Part shown: positions 10,401 to 22,935 of the stretch, one piece after another
How the letters are laid out: each line of letters begins with the position of its first letter
How positions within the stretch are numbered: the first letter of the stretch is position 1
From: Euryodendron excelsum
Lineage: Eukaryota; Streptophyta; Magnoliopsida; Ericales; Pentaphylacaceae
Assembly (NCBI GenBank): GCA_033060915.1
Contig: CM065384.1
Location: 36,101,001-36,165,000, forward strand
DNA length: 64,000 nucleotides
Direction of reading: 5' to 3'
Notes under the pieces: model-generated
Databases searched by the model: none
What the model was told of the DNA's origin: nothing
The model's input: the letters and a program-made list of their open reading frames with translations, nothing else
Program-made: the position numbers and the translations under genes

Positions 10401-12555
10401 TGTTGACTCAAGGTTGATTCCCATGTTGATTTTGATGATAACTAAACCTTATGTTATTTTACTAATGCATTTACTTAGTGTGCAAGTTAATAAAGTTTAT
10501 AATTTAGACTTAAAGTTCAATCTTAAGTCTAATACTTGTCAAAGTAAATGTACAACAAGTTCAAGATCAAGCAATGAACTCCAAGAGCTATGCAATGAAC
10601 CAAACAGAGGATTGACGCCTATTTCTACTTCAAACAAATGTTTTATATTCAAAGAGATTGAAGATGTTCAAATGAAGCTTTCATCAAGTATATATAGACT
10701 CATTGAAGACTAACTTGCACTCAAGAAAGAATAAGACTTCATCAGAAAATGAAAATATCAGTTGAAGATGAATTGATTGTTGAAGATGTTGAAAATGCTA
10801 AATTGAAGACTTCATCAAGTATGCAAAGATCAATTCAAGATAATGTGATTGAAGTTATTTGAGAAGAAAACTCACAATGATTGTCTGATCTGTACATGGA
10901 ATCCAAGTGAAGAATTCTTTTATAATATAAAGAATCAATGAAGACTAAATGTATGAAGAGATTTCATCATGCTTGCAAAAGTCTCATTGAAGTGATTTTA
11001 AAGAATAAAGAAGAATTGCTAGTAAAGAGAAGAAATCAGAAATGAAGCATTGTGAAGCTCTACATAGTTGAGGAAGCTGGGCATTGAAAGAAATAGTGAA
11101 AAAGGAAGCTTTACAAATGAAGAAGAAAAGATCAACATTGATCTAATGAAGCTCTCACTGCTTGAGAGTTAAGAGAAGATGAATGTCAAATGATTGATTC
11201 AATCCAAATTGAATAGAAGTTAACTCTGATGAATTAAAAGAGTTTGATTGAACATCATACCCCAAAGAGATACTCCTTGAAGATCTTATACTAGTGCTGA
11301 GATGAGCTGGATCATTAAAAGTCAGAAAACAGATTTCTGAGCAATGAGCGGACTCATGGAAATGAAAAATCGCCACTTGATTACAGAAGCAAAAGGCTTA
11401 AAGACCAAATGGACAACAAGTGGACTCATGAAAATGAGGAATCGCCTCATGAGCATAGAAGTAAGAGGTCTAAAGACAAAATGATCAATAAGCAGACTTA
11501 CTGAAAATGAAGAGTCGCCTCATAAATAGAGAAGCAAAAGCCTGAAGAAAAAATGGTCAATGAGCGGACTCATGAAAATGAAGAGTTGCCTCATGAATAA
11601 AGAAGCAAAAGGCTGAAAATCAAATGTACAAAGAACGAACACTTGAAAATGAAGAGTCACGTCGTGACAACAGAAGCAAAAGGCTGAAGATCAAATGTAC
11701 AAAGTGCGGACTCCTGAAGATGAAAAGTCGCCACATGATGGCAGAAGTAAAATGACGTGAAGATAGAATGAACAAGGAGTTGACTCATTGTTATGAAGAG
11801 CAGACTCATGAAGACAGTGAACAACATTTGATAAAATGCAGAAGCAGAAAGTGTCGACTCCACAATCCTGGAGCCGACCCTTGGGATATAACGACTAGTT
11901 TTTCTAACGTTATAATGGACTGGACCTGCATTAAATGAAGCCCAACAACCTCTAACGGATGGAATCAATACAGGGGTTTATATACAAGCTTCCAGCTGCA
12001 TTTATAACAAGGAAGAGAGACAAGAAACAAGAATTACTGACTGATCAACTGAAATTCCTGAATATTCTTCCTGTTTTCATTTGTGAGCTTTGATTGTATA
12101 ATCTACTCTTGATAGAGAGTTTGTTTGTTACTTGTATATTCTTATACACTTGTAAATGAGAGTTTGAGAGTTCTCTTGTGGAAGAAAAACCCTTGTAAGT
12201 TTGAGTGGAGCTTGGACAAACCACTTGGTGGCTGAAGAACTCGGTGAGGAGTTCTTGTGTATAGCGAGCTGAGCACTTTGTCGATCAGCATCCCATTTGT
12301 AATTGGAGATTATATAGTGGAAAAAGACTTCAAGGGAGTTTTGGGGTGAGGATGTAGACCACGGTTTGTGGTTGAACCTCGGTAAATCTCTATGTTCATT
12401 CTTTGCTCTGTTTTCTCTTCTCTTTTTGATTACATTACATTACATATAGTTTGATCACTGTTGCATTGCTTAGATTAATTTTAATTAATCTTAAATACTA
12501 TTAATATTCAAAAAATCCAATTCACCCCCCTCTTGGGTTGCCTTTTGGGCCAACA
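10401..12555 (+). mobile_element. 2.2-kb solo LTR of a SIRE-like copia element
   Basis: Starts tgttgactcaaggttgattc, ends tttgggccaaca, and is flanked by the 5-bp duplication ataag (10396-10400, 12556-12560). It is of the same family as the LTR at 60175-61961 on the opposite strand: the reverse complement of that LTR starts tgttgattcaaggtt and shares gttgattttgatgataac and ttactaatgcattt. Repeated gaagag(t/c)cgcc(t/a)catga blocks about 60 bp apart occupy about 11340-11760. No internal region is present. Confidence 0.85.
11340..11770. repeat. ~60-bp tandem repeats in the solo LTR
   Basis: About six diverged units carrying actcatgaaaatga(a/g)gaa, then tcgcctcatga, then agaagcaaaaggct. These are in the U3-like part of the LTR. 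No ORF spans them. Confidence 0.6.
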
Positions 12556-12560
12556 ATAAG

Positions 12561-15169
12561 GACTATTTGCAAAGTATGAGAGTGAACAGTAAATAAATAT
12601 GTAACTATTGTATATATATACATAAATGAGAGATATATTAGTCTCACAGAGTAAACAAATAGTTGTTTGGCAAAAATAATCTTCTGGTTCTTTAACAGAT
12701 GTTTATGAAAATTGTTAATTATTGGACGTATCATTGTTGATCCTAGATGACCAAGATAATTATGCCAAAATATAAAATTCTTTTAAGGTAAAAGCACTTA
12801 TAGTGCATCACTTCTTAAGTTTTAACTGCAAATAATTTATAAATGCTTATGTTGTATCACTTCATATGATTTTACAATACAAAAATCTTTTGGATTGAAA
12901 AACTTTTGGTTTATCACCTCAGGTGATCCTATAATTTTATAACATAATATAACCTAAAAGAAAAGTAGCAAGTTTGCATGAAAAGAGAAGTGTAAAAAAA
13001 AGATAGTTTTTATTACTTTAATTGCTTTCTTCTTTTTCATCATATGCTCCTGATATAAAATAATATAAATAAAGTAAAAAAAAAATATCTGTAAGATTTG
13101 AGCAAATTTCTTATACTTCTATTAGAATAGAATGCATCATCAATATAGAGTTTTATTCCTATTGACCACATTATGTTAGCTCTTCTAAAGCTTAGCTCGT
13201 CTAAAGCCTTCAATCAATTTTATAATGCCTGATATTGTTTTAATATTAATTTCAGCTAATGTTAAGTTTACAACATATCAAAAAATTGTGTGCATTCTAA
13301 TAATGTTTGCTATGCATATATCTTCTATATTTATATTTGTAATAATTGAAGTATTTGTATGATGCATACCTTCATATGCAAAATATATATAATATTTCAT
13401 TGTCAAAATATTTCTACTATAGAAATCTATTGAATATTTAATCATTATCGTACCATAGATACATGACCAATGAAACATCTTCGTAATTCTTGGGAGGTTT
13501 ATTCAATAATTTTTTATTTTATTTTATTTTGCTCACATTATTCCACTTCTCGTGGCATTTACAACCTTCAAAGTGTCTTCATAATTTCAAAAATTATTAC
13601 ATTACAATCACATCTGTGACAATGTCTATGACTATCAAATAATATTACATTCACTTTAGGAAATGACATAAAATTAGTCAAATGTATCAACTAATTATAA
13701 CACTCGATTTAGTGAGCCGCACAACGCTGGATCCATACCATTCACTTATCACTTCTGGAATTGATGCATATTATACATTTGCATTCTTTTTAAAAAGATG
13801 ATATAACACTAATAAAAACATAGAAAGAAAATGTGGGACAAAATCAAAATAGTATGAGACGTATAAATAGTACCATAAATAGTAATGTAAATACTACATA
13901 TGAATAGTAACTACTTTATATAACTATTTACTCTTATCTTTCATTATATTTACACGATGTATCATTGGAATATAATATATTATTTCAGAATATTTTTCTA
14001 AATTAACACTCTCGATATTGTTACTACTGGAGCATATTCGAGCCATAAAATGTAAATATATTTTTCTATCATATTTTTATCAGGAAGATTTCATCCACAT
14101 CATTTTCAATGTGGGCTGATTTGAATAATAAAAATTATATTAATTCTTTTATTTTGTAACACTGTACTATCACGTTGTAAAATATTACAACTTTAGGTGC
14201 ACTAAATCATTATTTTGCGACTTCAAGTACATTCAACCATAATCTTACAACTCTAAGTGCATTTAATCATAATAAGTTTTTGAAAAATTACGGCCTTCGG
14301 GCACTCGTATTTTTCTTTACAAAAAATTCAATGATAACACAAATGTAAATCAAAATAAGCAGCGGCCATAATAAGCATAGTTAAATAATAGCAGCAACAT
14401 GAATTAAAGCAGTAGCAGGTCACAAGCCGACCTTATAAAATAACAATAATTAAATAAACTGTATGCAGGTCTTAATAAGCATTCTACAGGAATGCTTGAT
14501 TTCTTCTATTTAATAACATTTTTAAAGCAATATATATAATAAAATCTGACAATCATATGTTAATGATTATGTAAAATCTCTATCGAACATATTAATATTA
14601 GGTGAGTATTATGATAAAGACAACTAGCAGAACAAAGTAGTGCGCAACATACTCTGAGAAATAATATTAGGTGCGCAACATTCTCTGTATTAAATATTAT
14701 TTATTATATAATTACTTTGCAATTACTATTTATCAATCGCAAAATCACTGTTCATAAATAGTAGTTATCAATTATAAATTATAAATAGATGAGTACTATT
14801 GATGCATATTATTCGTTATACTATTCATTCGATATATAAATATATATAATATTACTATTTTTGTATGCATTATAACTTTCAATCTAAGCATTAAAATATA
14901 GTTTAGTCACATGTCTATGGAAAATTACTGAAATAAGGATTCCAGATCTATAAATATCATAGGCAAAAAACTCAAAATTTGAGATAAATAAAGCAACAAA
15001 ATTTTGAAATAAACACTATTTATCTCAATAGTTCAATTACTGTTTACACTATTCATGCGAATTGAGTGAACAGTAAAAAAATCAAAACAAAAATAAATTA
15101 CACATAAAATAAAGTACCTTCTTGATGTAAAGAATAACACAGAACACTTATAGTATCGTACTGATAACG
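12561..15169 (-). pseudogene. Copia gag and leader remnant, heavily decayed
   Basis: AT-rich sequence between the nested solo LTR and the 5' LTR. On the minus strand near 13430-13500 the translation NKPPKNYEDV and, in another frame, MFHWSCIYGT resemble the copia gag zinc-knuckle region (family: PKNYED..CYRCG..GHWSRTCRT). Integrase is not recognisable. Around 15140-15170 the minus strand reads tatcagtacgatac, like the primer-binding site next to a copia 5' LTR. The rest is not assignable. Confidence 0.5.
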
Positions 15170-15562
15170 TATTATAAAACTAAAAGACTATAAAACAGAT
15201 AAAAGAACCCAAGATAAAGTATAGTGAATAGTTTTCTTTAAGAACTGTTAAATATTTATCATGTTAGTTCTTCTGGAACAATTGAGGCTAAATCTTTTAG
15301 ATCACCTAAGATTTTATTAATATTTTAGAACTAAAACAATACAACATGAGTTTTAAAAACTTACCTATACTTCTCTTCCTTTTATTTTTTTTCTATGCTT
15401 GATTGTATCTCAAACTATCGCCTGAGTCCCTATTTATAATCATTTGGAGTTGGTGATTTGAGGCAACATCACTTGGATTGCGGTTGTAAATTGAACATAA
15501 AGTCATATTGCGGCCGTAGCCGCAATTGGATCACGAAGTCAACCGATCATCCATACGCAACA
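15170..15562 (-). repeat. 5' LTR of the first copia element
   Basis: Aligns with 271-708 over almost its full length but lacks a pyrimidine-rich stretch and about 30 bp near gcggttg. Ends acgcaaca next to the target duplication aaata. Confidence 0.8.
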
Positions 15563-15567
15563 AAATA

Positions 15568-17418
15568 GGGTTTTTAAGACTATTTTTCTTGGATGTCTTG
15601 GACAATCCTAAGTGCTAAAAACGTCGTGGGATTTTTTTATGGCATAGACAAAAATAATTGGATTTTTTTCTTCTAACTTTCACATTGTTTTTCGTTTCCT
15701 TAACCAACTCTAGAAAACCAATGATACGAGGAAAACAAAAGAAAAAATAAAAGATTTCCATAGGCTAATCCGAAACCATTATTTCGCAAAGAATTACGAC
15801 ATATGAAATTGTGTTTACAAGTTTTCACCTAAAATGATGTTCATTAGTTTCATAAACTAATGGTATTCAATGGTGTTAGGTTTTTTAGTATTGGTATACT
15901 TCTTAAACAAAAGCACTTTGATTATAATTGTATTTGGGCCAAGTTTTAAGTTGATGTTGTTAGAGTACAAGCTATTAAAGTTGAGGTACAAGTTACTAAA
16001 GCATGTATAGTTAAAATTTTGGAAGGTCATATCTCTCAAATAAGAAGTCTCAAATAAGAAGTTTTATCGACGTTCATAATATATCAATTTTATATAATTT
16101 TTCGAGATCTATGCACCCATATCTGGTGGGCATTTGAACAAGATTCCTATGCATTTCAATCGTCGGGCGTTCGAACTCATAACCAAAGGGTTTGAACAAA
16201 TGGCAGAGCTAAGGAATTCCAGAATTCAATCCTTGTCTGGATTGAAAACTTTTTATTTAGACTTATACTGCGTCCGAGGTTCTAAAAACACTCCAAACTC
16301 TACGTAAAGACTCTAAAGGCTTCATAATTCATAAGCATACAATTAAAGAGATCATCTAATTATTTAGAAAACTTTATTGTGCTTCAAAATATATTGAATT
16401 GTTTCTTCTGGTCAACAAATAAACTTCACACATATTGTCTTTAGTGGGTTTCAAAAGTTGATGTCAATAACACATGAGAACAGTGAATCATGGGTGTTCA
16501 ACGAGTAAATCTAAAACTTCTACTATATTTGAGGATCAACGGGTTAGGTTATAAGTTGATTCTTGTCACTGTTAAAGATTATAGTGTTGAGTATATTAGT
16601 GATTGTGTGACCCGTAATTTTTTTCCTGATTGATAACATTTCCATGCTAAAATTCTATACCTTATCTTTTTACTTTATTACTTTAAAGTTACACAGAATT
16701 AACCTGCCTAAATAATTCATCTATTTTTATAGTTGAATAAATTTGATTAATTAATTACTATAGCCAAAATCACTTTCTCAAAAAGGTTTTTCAAATGGTT
16801 TGTCTCTGACAAGTCTTCCTCCTCCTGACAAACATAAATAAACAAACATATAAAATAAGACTGTAAGTGGCTATTACTAACGCAAGAATGGCTTTGGACA
16901 AAGCTGTTCTAGCTTTGGTGATAGTTACCTGCTTCTATCAAATAGAAGAAAGAAATTAACGAATATCATTTTTTCTTTCTCTTTTTGGTGGCGGGTCTTC
17001 ACGCGTTCTACCTCCCACGTAAAATTTGATTTGAAATAAACGTGTTTCGTCATCTTTGACGAGTGAGTCTTGAAGAAATTTGAGACCCCTCTTGCTACTT
17101 AATTTGTTCTCTCACTATTATATTAGAATTTTTTTCACTTCTTTTTTTACTAGAGAATAAAATAATGGGACTATGAACCATCATATTCCAATCAAATTCT
17201 CAGTGTTATATATATTAGATTCATTCAACAGAGTAATATTTGCCAACAAGAACATTTAAAATATAAAATTCTAACCAATAATGATTTGGTTATGGAGTTT
17301 TGGTGCATGCGTGCACCAGTCTCATCATGTAAGGAATGGTAAGTTGCTCTTGCATCATTATATGAGGGAAAAAACAAAAAATTAAAGTGGATTCTACACA
17401 CCATTTAAATAGGATTTA
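15568..17418. other. Intergenic, no gene seen
   Basis: AT-rich sequence with only short unconvincing ORFs (for example 15857-16039, minus). I see no conserved protein segment on either strand. Confidence 0.5.
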
Positions 17419-17614
17419 GGGATGTTTAAATGTTCTGCTTATAAGCCATAAATCATAAGTTATAAGCTATTTTCAATAAGTTATATTTAAAAATAGTTTT
17501 TTCGAAAAACGTGATTAGACATAAGCTATTTTTTTAAGTCACTCATCCAAACACATTTCAAAAAAGTCATAAATGTAAATCATAAGTTACTAAATAAGTT
17601 ACATCTAAACACCC
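17419..17614. mobile_element. PIF/Harbinger-like (Tourist) MITE
   Basis: 196 bp with terminal inverted repeats gggatgtttaaatg and (reverse complement of the right end) gggtgtttagatg, flanked by the trinucleotide tta on both sides (17416-17418, 17615-17617). The interior is AT-rich with palindromic ataagctatt/cataagtt segments and no ORF. The termini and 3-bp TTA duplication are typical of PIF/Harbinger MITEs. Confidence 0.8.
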
Positions 17615-17820
17615 TTAATATGACCATTTTGTATTGTGTTGACTCCATATTATTCTTCGAAAAGAAATGGGCAATCAAAGGTTTTGACGTAGCTTGTTGA
17701 AAAAAAGACGGTGAAAGGAAGACTAATTCCTTACTAGTGTTTTGTTTTTTAAGAGGAAGACAAGAGGAATGAACGAAGTAGAAAAAACAGGAAGTGAGAA
17801 AGGAGCAAGGAAAAAAAACC

Positions 17821-17824
<4 letters not shown>

Positions 17825-17867
<43 letters not shown>
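17825..17867. repeat. (GA)n microsatellite
   Basis: About 21 perfect ga dinucleotides. They create serine/leucine-repeat ORFs on the minus strand (17580-18020), which I treat as artefacts. Confidence 0.95.
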
Positions 17868-17870
<3 letters not shown>

Positions 17871-18429
17871 AAGTTGCGAATAGAAAATGGAGACAAAAGT
17901 AAAAAGTAAATAGTTTTTGTTTTGTATTTCATTTTGTTTTAAGCGATCTAGGTGGAAGCATGTATTATTGAGAATGAGGAAGAAGAAAAAATCTTCTTTT
18001 GAACAGAAAATTTTGGTCAAGTAGATCTTCTATTTCGCACATGTTGAACGTTGGATGAATTATCAGATTAGTGCGATGGACGTCCATGATAGACTAAAAA
18101 GAAGTTCAGAACTATGTTTTTGTCTCCAACATCATGCTTTCATCATTTTTGAACCATGGCTTGTTATATGGGTATCTAGTTAAAGAATTTACTATAAATT
18201 TTAAATATGAATGCTACGGCCTTTTTTTCTTTTTGGGTCTTCAATTAATTTTTTTACATCCTACTTTTAATTATAATTTGTTATTTTAAATAGCTAACCA
18301 AATTTTCCGGGCAAATGAAGTGAACTTCGAATGATTCATCCTAATTCTTGGCTAAATAAGAAATAAACAAATTTTCTTCACCAAAATGTTTGTTTTTTCA
18401 AAATCAATCTAAAACAACATCATAATTCT

Positions 18430-18600
18430 TGGATGCTGGTATCTCACCAGTAGGACCTTCTTTTTAGCCGTTGTTTGGTTTTTACGTTATTAGGTGTGAA
18501 TCCTGACTTTAGGTTTGTTACCTATTAGTGTTGGGTTCTATCCCTTTATGTCATTTGTTTCCATAGTAATAAAGCTCTGTTTTGCTGTTGTCAAAAAAAA
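18430..18600 (+). mobile_element. Possible 3' end of a truncated LINE
   Basis: A GT-rich stretch ends in aataaagctctgttttgctg, then ttgtc and eight a. A poly(A) tail directly after this type of end is typical of plant L1 LINE 3' ends. There is no coding part and no clear target duplication, so this is tentative. The rest of 17620-18960 shows no gene. Confidence 0.35.
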
Positions 18601-18959
18601 TGTTATTATGATTATTAATTGAAAATATCTATTCTTACATAATTTTTGCATATTCTATCACTGACAGTGACATTTTATAATTAAATTCATCTGGATATAT
18701 CATACATATTGTGTTTTAAAATGAGATTAAAATGCAGCTATGTCATTTTGTGTATAATTTTTTTTGTTTATATATTATTACTATTATTAAATACGGTGGG
18801 ATAGACCAAAAAAAGGGGGTAGAAGTTAGCATTAACAACATATATCACTACGAACAGATTAGGTACAAAGGTAGGTAGCAGGTCTATCTGCATACTTGTA
18901 AATTCATTTGGAAAAATGATGGCGGCCCCACATAATAAAAATTTAAAGAAGATGGAATA

Positions 18960-19201
18960 GGGTCAAATGATCATGATCTAACTCTCCTCATTAAACTTGT
19001 GTTAATGGTAACAGTGCCAGAAAAACTATAATCTAGCGAGTCCATCTGCAGACCTAATTCCTTGTATATTTGGTTGACTGGTATTTCATTATCCAATGAG
19101 AGGTAACCAACAAGCTGGGCATTCAGGTACTTTCTATCCTCCAAATGGATCTCAGAGCTCCTAATCCATGACGCAGACAAGAAGAAGAAGAAAAAGAAGA
19201 A
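18960..19201 (-). other. Probable 3' UTR of the bHLH gene with an in-frame open extension
   Basis: The frame downstream of the TGA stays open for 78 codons: seven Phe codons from a ttc repeat, then SASWIRSSEIHLEDRKYL and onwards, to a TGA at 18971. I recognise no family in it. It is most simply UTR. Confidence 0.4.
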
Positions 19202-22048
19202 TCAGCAAATCAATTCCTGCAATCTCTGTAATACCCTTGAAGTGTCCACACCAACCCTAGAAACTTTCACCTACAAAATCCATCAAAATGAAAGCAACTT
19301 TTACAAGTATAACAAGCTAAATATTTATAAAACTTAAAACACCAAAATAAAGACAAGAAAATTTAAAGCTTAAATCACCAAAATAAAGATAAGAAAATTT
19401 CTATTCTTACGCAATTTTTACAAGGAAAAACTCCACTAAAATAAAGTGACAATGACATTTAATTTGAAAGGGTGATGTTATATAACCAGAAAATTTATAC
19501 ATACTTTATCAGCAAAATGATGCGATTGAATAAGCATTATTTTACTTTAGAACAAAATACCATCATCATGGCTTTTAATTGCAAATATAATACTGCTACA
19601 TTATTCTGGTAGAATTTTTTATACAAATTTTATGAAAAAATAGCATTTTTCTTTCAAAATTATGAGCTAAAATGATGAGTATTTCGATTTGAATAAAAAG
19701 TTTACAAACAGCCACGTCATTTTGCATGCAGATTATGTACAAACAGTCTATTTGTATAGTATAACATTAAAGTTAAAATAAAGCTGCAGAATCTAGCTAG
19801 TAATTACCTGAGCATGGAGATTGTGGAAAACCTTATCACCCACAGTAGAAAGGCTAGCACTCACTACTTCGGCTCCTTCATCCTGAAGGATACTAATAGC
19901 TTCAAACAACCTGAAGTTCTTCTTCAACCCACTTATCAAAATCACTTCTAAACTTGAACCCAAGTCTTTTACTTCAACCACTGGCAGTTTGAAGCCAAAC
20001 ATCATTTCTCTATTACTACTGCTGGCTCCAGTATTGCTATTCATAGCTACTTCCCTCCTTGCCTTTAATTCCTCTATTCTTTCCTTCAATTGCTTAATAT
20101 ACGTGGCAGCCTGAGCGAGCTGATCTTGTTGTGATAGCAGGTCCTGAAAATTTGTTATCATGGGGGAAAAAAAAATTATGCTTGAATTGTAACATGTAAA
20201 TAATTGGCATAGAAAAAGACTAGACAGAACCATATACGTGTACAAAATATCTTCTGCTGTAATTGCATATTTAGTATTTCTCAATATGTTCCATGCTAAA
20301 AATATGAGGACCAAAGAACTCAAGTCTTAAAAGTAACTTGAAAATTTTCATGCTCATCCGTAGTTGCTAAAGGCTGATGTGGTTTAAAAGAAGATTGTAA
20401 GCAGTAGCATGTGCTGTTGTTCTCATCTGAAAGATTACTTGTGAAAATGACTACAGACTTATATCAAGTACACTCAACAGGCATTAGAATCAGCTCTTAG
20501 ATCATGGCATCAAACTGACCACAAAGCAAAAGTTCGAAACATAGATTGAAAACCTAGTCCAATTATTTGCCAATAAAAGAGCCTAGGGCTTTACTTCCTG
20601 TTCCCTAATCACATTTCACCATTACCAGACCACAAGAGATATATCAATATATATATATATATATATATTACAGTAGCCGTGGTTGTGGCTAGTCTGATTG
20701 CCCATTAGCTAGGCTATTTGATTCCCTACAATTGGATCTTACTTTGCATAGATAAGTAGATATGTGTGGTATCATTTATTTGTGATTCATGGTTATACCT
20801 TAGAGAGGGACTTAGGGCACTTTCAAGATCAGAGCCTAAAAACAACAGGGAAAAAAAGATGCAGCATGAAAAATATATGCAATAGAAGAGAAACCTAGAA
20901 GGAGGAACTCCCGGAAGAGTGCTAAAGGTTGAATCAAATAGTTGAAAAGGAGTGGTTGGAAGAATTCTAATTGAAGAAAGACTCTCAATGGTCCCTAGAA
21001 TGGTTTGTAGAAGCCTGATTTAGGTTATCTGCAGGAAGAAAAGGAAAGGAACTAAAGAATAAAATTAAGTTCAGATGAATGCTTTTTCAACTAATATCTC
21101 ATTTTAACTGATTTCATTAAAAAAGTATCAACTACCTCTTTTTTTTACACTAAACTTGTTCAAAATTTATAGCTCAAAATAAAATTTAAATATCTCCAAG
21201 GCTTCAGTGTAGCCTCAGAGTGAAGAAGGAATTTACGTTTGAAAACTTTAAGCTGTGATGCTAAAATATATGTCAATTAATAATAAGGAAGCTTTTAGAA
21301 GCCAACCAGTCATTCAAACTATTGTTGATGCCAACAATAGCTCATGTATCACAAGGACATCTACGCGAGGCATTGATGAAGCCAAAAAAAGAGAAAATAA
21401 TTGATTGGACTTATGTTCCCAAGAAATAAAATTTGGATTTTTTGTGTTGGCTTCAAAATTTTGATAATATCAAGCAACTTTGATATTTTCAGATTTTTTT
21501 TTTGTTTTTGTCATTTATTGAAACATTACGAAGAGTCTTGTCATTAGGAGAACCTTTGTCCATCAGTGATTTAAACGTATATACGGATGGATAACATTCA
21601 TGGAATCATGTCTGGTTGTTTCATCTATAGAAGCAGCTTTATGTAATAATTGAAGTTCAATATGGTGAAATGGAATATGCCTCTCGAGAACTCATAATTA
21701 CACTACCATTTTTTGACAGAAACTAGTAGGATCCTTGAAGCTAATTTTCTCAGTTTTTGTTGCATCTATGCATTCTTCATACATATATATATATATATAT
21801 ATATGGAAGTATTGCTATTTCACATTTCAAACCGTGTACACAAAGGCAAAAAAAAAATTTGCAGTTGAATTAGGTCTACAAAAGAGAAGGACCCCATAAC
21901 TACTCCAGTCAAAAATTATATGTTAGCATGAGTCGCTTACTTTTAAACCTGGTCTCTAAGCAGTAGGCCAAATTTTTTATTATCCTACTAAATTTTGCTC
22001 CAAAGAACTGGCAACTCGCGATGTGATCTCATTAGTATTCTATGTGGG

Positions 22049-22095
<47 letters not shown>

Positions 22096-22233
22096 TACCT
22101 TGGAGGGTTTGAAATGATGGGAAGGGATGAGAGAAGTGAGCTTGAAGCAGAGGGCTTTCATTTGGATTCTCCGATTCCTCTCGACCGTCTTGCGATCAAG
22201 ATTTCCAGCTGAAGAACTGTTGCCCTTCTTCAT
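19202..22233 (-). CDS. bHLH transcription factor (bHLH162/bHLH36-like), three exons
   Basis: Predicted nuclear DNA-binding protein of 179 residues. Exon 1 is 22233-22099, exon 2 20143-19808 and exon 3 19270-19202, with introns ccaag|gtagta...ttttcag|gac and gctcag|gtaatt...ttttgtag|gtg. All junctions are in frame (45+112+22 codons plus TGA). The basic region is around residues 13-25 (DRKTVERNRRIQMK, with Glu18 and Arg22 for E-box contact). Helix 1 is CFKLTSLIP, and the intron falls in the loop/helix 2 boundary. Helix 2 with a short zipper-like part is DQLAQAATYIKQLKERIEEL. The C-terminal ACT-like half is LPVVEVKDLGSSLEVILISG, ending VSRVGVDTSRVLQRLQELIC. Length and exon layout match the small plant bHLH162/bHLH36 group, which is known mainly from sequence. 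The start chosen is the Met before KKGNSSS. An upstream in-frame extension to 22302 has a hydrophobic run and lies in the likely 5' UTR. No stop or frameshift is seen. I found no direct evidence of its targets. Confidence 0.9.
19271..19807 (-). other. Intron 2 of the bHLH gene
   Basis: 537 bp, gtaatt at the donor and ttttgtag at the acceptor, AT-rich, with no ORF or repeat of note. Confidence 0.85.
20144..22098 (-). other. Intron 1 of the bHLH gene
   Basis: 1955 bp, donor gtagta and acceptor ttttcag. It contains (AT)n tracts at about 20648-20669 and 21784-21805 and a (CT)20 tract (22052-22092 on the plus strand as GA) starting 6 nt after the donor. No gene or transposon is recognised inside. 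Confidence 0.85.
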
Positions 22234-22418
22234 CCCTGCAAAATTTAGCCCCACAGCAGCAAAAAGAATAAAGATGAGAGAGAGAGAGACACTGCAATTC
22301 AAGGGAGTGAGAGGAGATATTCATGTAAGAGTTTGGAAGAATGCCACCTTGTTCCCAACTCTATATATATAGAGATACGGAATATATAGCTTATGATCAC
22401 TGGATCTGTACAGACATC

Positions 22419-22457
<39 letters not shown>

Positions 22458-22460
22458 CAA
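22234..22460 (-). promoter_or_regulatory. Promoter and 5' UTR of the bHLH gene
   Basis: A TATA box (tatatatata, 22362-22371) lies about 130 bp upstream of the ATG. GA/CT tracts occur in the presumed 5' UTR (22276-22289) and just upstream of the TATA box (22420-22455). GA/CT repeats in plant promoters are known binding sites for BPC (GAGA-binding) proteins; that they act here is inference. Confidence 0.6.
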
Positions 22461-22935
22461 GTACAATGAACAAAGAAGGAAACGCAAGACATCAGAATCC
22501 TCGGTAGTCAAACCGAAGTGGGGTCTACACGAGAGCCACATACAAGTATTTCGACGGTTCCTTTGGCCTTTTGTCTCTATCCTTGTGGTTGTTCGTCGTG
22601 GTATGTCCAGTAAGGTGGCTACCGCCAGGCTGACCATGACTTTTTATGCATCCACGCTTTCACCGACCACTTTTTTATACGGATACATTTATACTAATTA
22701 ATATATATATACAAGCAGAACACTATTCAGGTGTTCTCTCAAATCAAAGTCTAACAATTTTTTTATTAATATTTTCTCACAAAATTTTATTTTTTTTCAT
22801 GTTTTTCCCTTAAGGGGTAAATGTGAATTCCCTACTTTTACGATGATTTCATGTCTAGTGTTTAAATATATCCCTATCTGTAAATCCATTACCACCTTCT
22901 ATAGGGGTGGTCGGGTAGCCCTTATTTCAAGGGGA
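22461..22935. other. Upstream region of the bHLH gene, nothing else recognised
   Basis: The first 200 bp are GC-richer than the surroundings, compatible with a proximal promoter. No coding region is supported; the ORFs overlapping here (22299-22637, 22393-22701) are driven by the GA repeat. Confidence 0.45.

Larger units (their letters stand above)
266..15567 (-). mobile_element. Old Ty1/copia LTR retrotransposon with nested insertions
   Basis: Two related sequences, 271-708 and about 15170-15562, form the LTRs. The outer edges are flanked by the same 5 bp, aaata (266-270 and 15563-15567), as expected of an integrase target duplication. The order of remnants on the minus strand is primer site and gag on the right, then the integrase-RT linker, RT, RNase H and LTR on the left, which is copia order. 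Two solo LTRs (4651-9474, 10401-12555) are nested inside, and with its internal RT tandem array they bring the interval to 15.3 kb. No full-length pol remains. Integrase is mostly missing, possibly lost around 10400-13400. Confidence 0.85.

Noticed and set aside
17580..18020. 146-codon ORF with a serine/leucine repeat
   Set aside because: It is produced by the (GA)n microsatellite, with no domain or splice context.
22299..22701. ORFs on both strands over the bHLH promoter
   Set aside because: The GA repeat keeps several frames open. The region is non-coding promoter of the bHLH gene.
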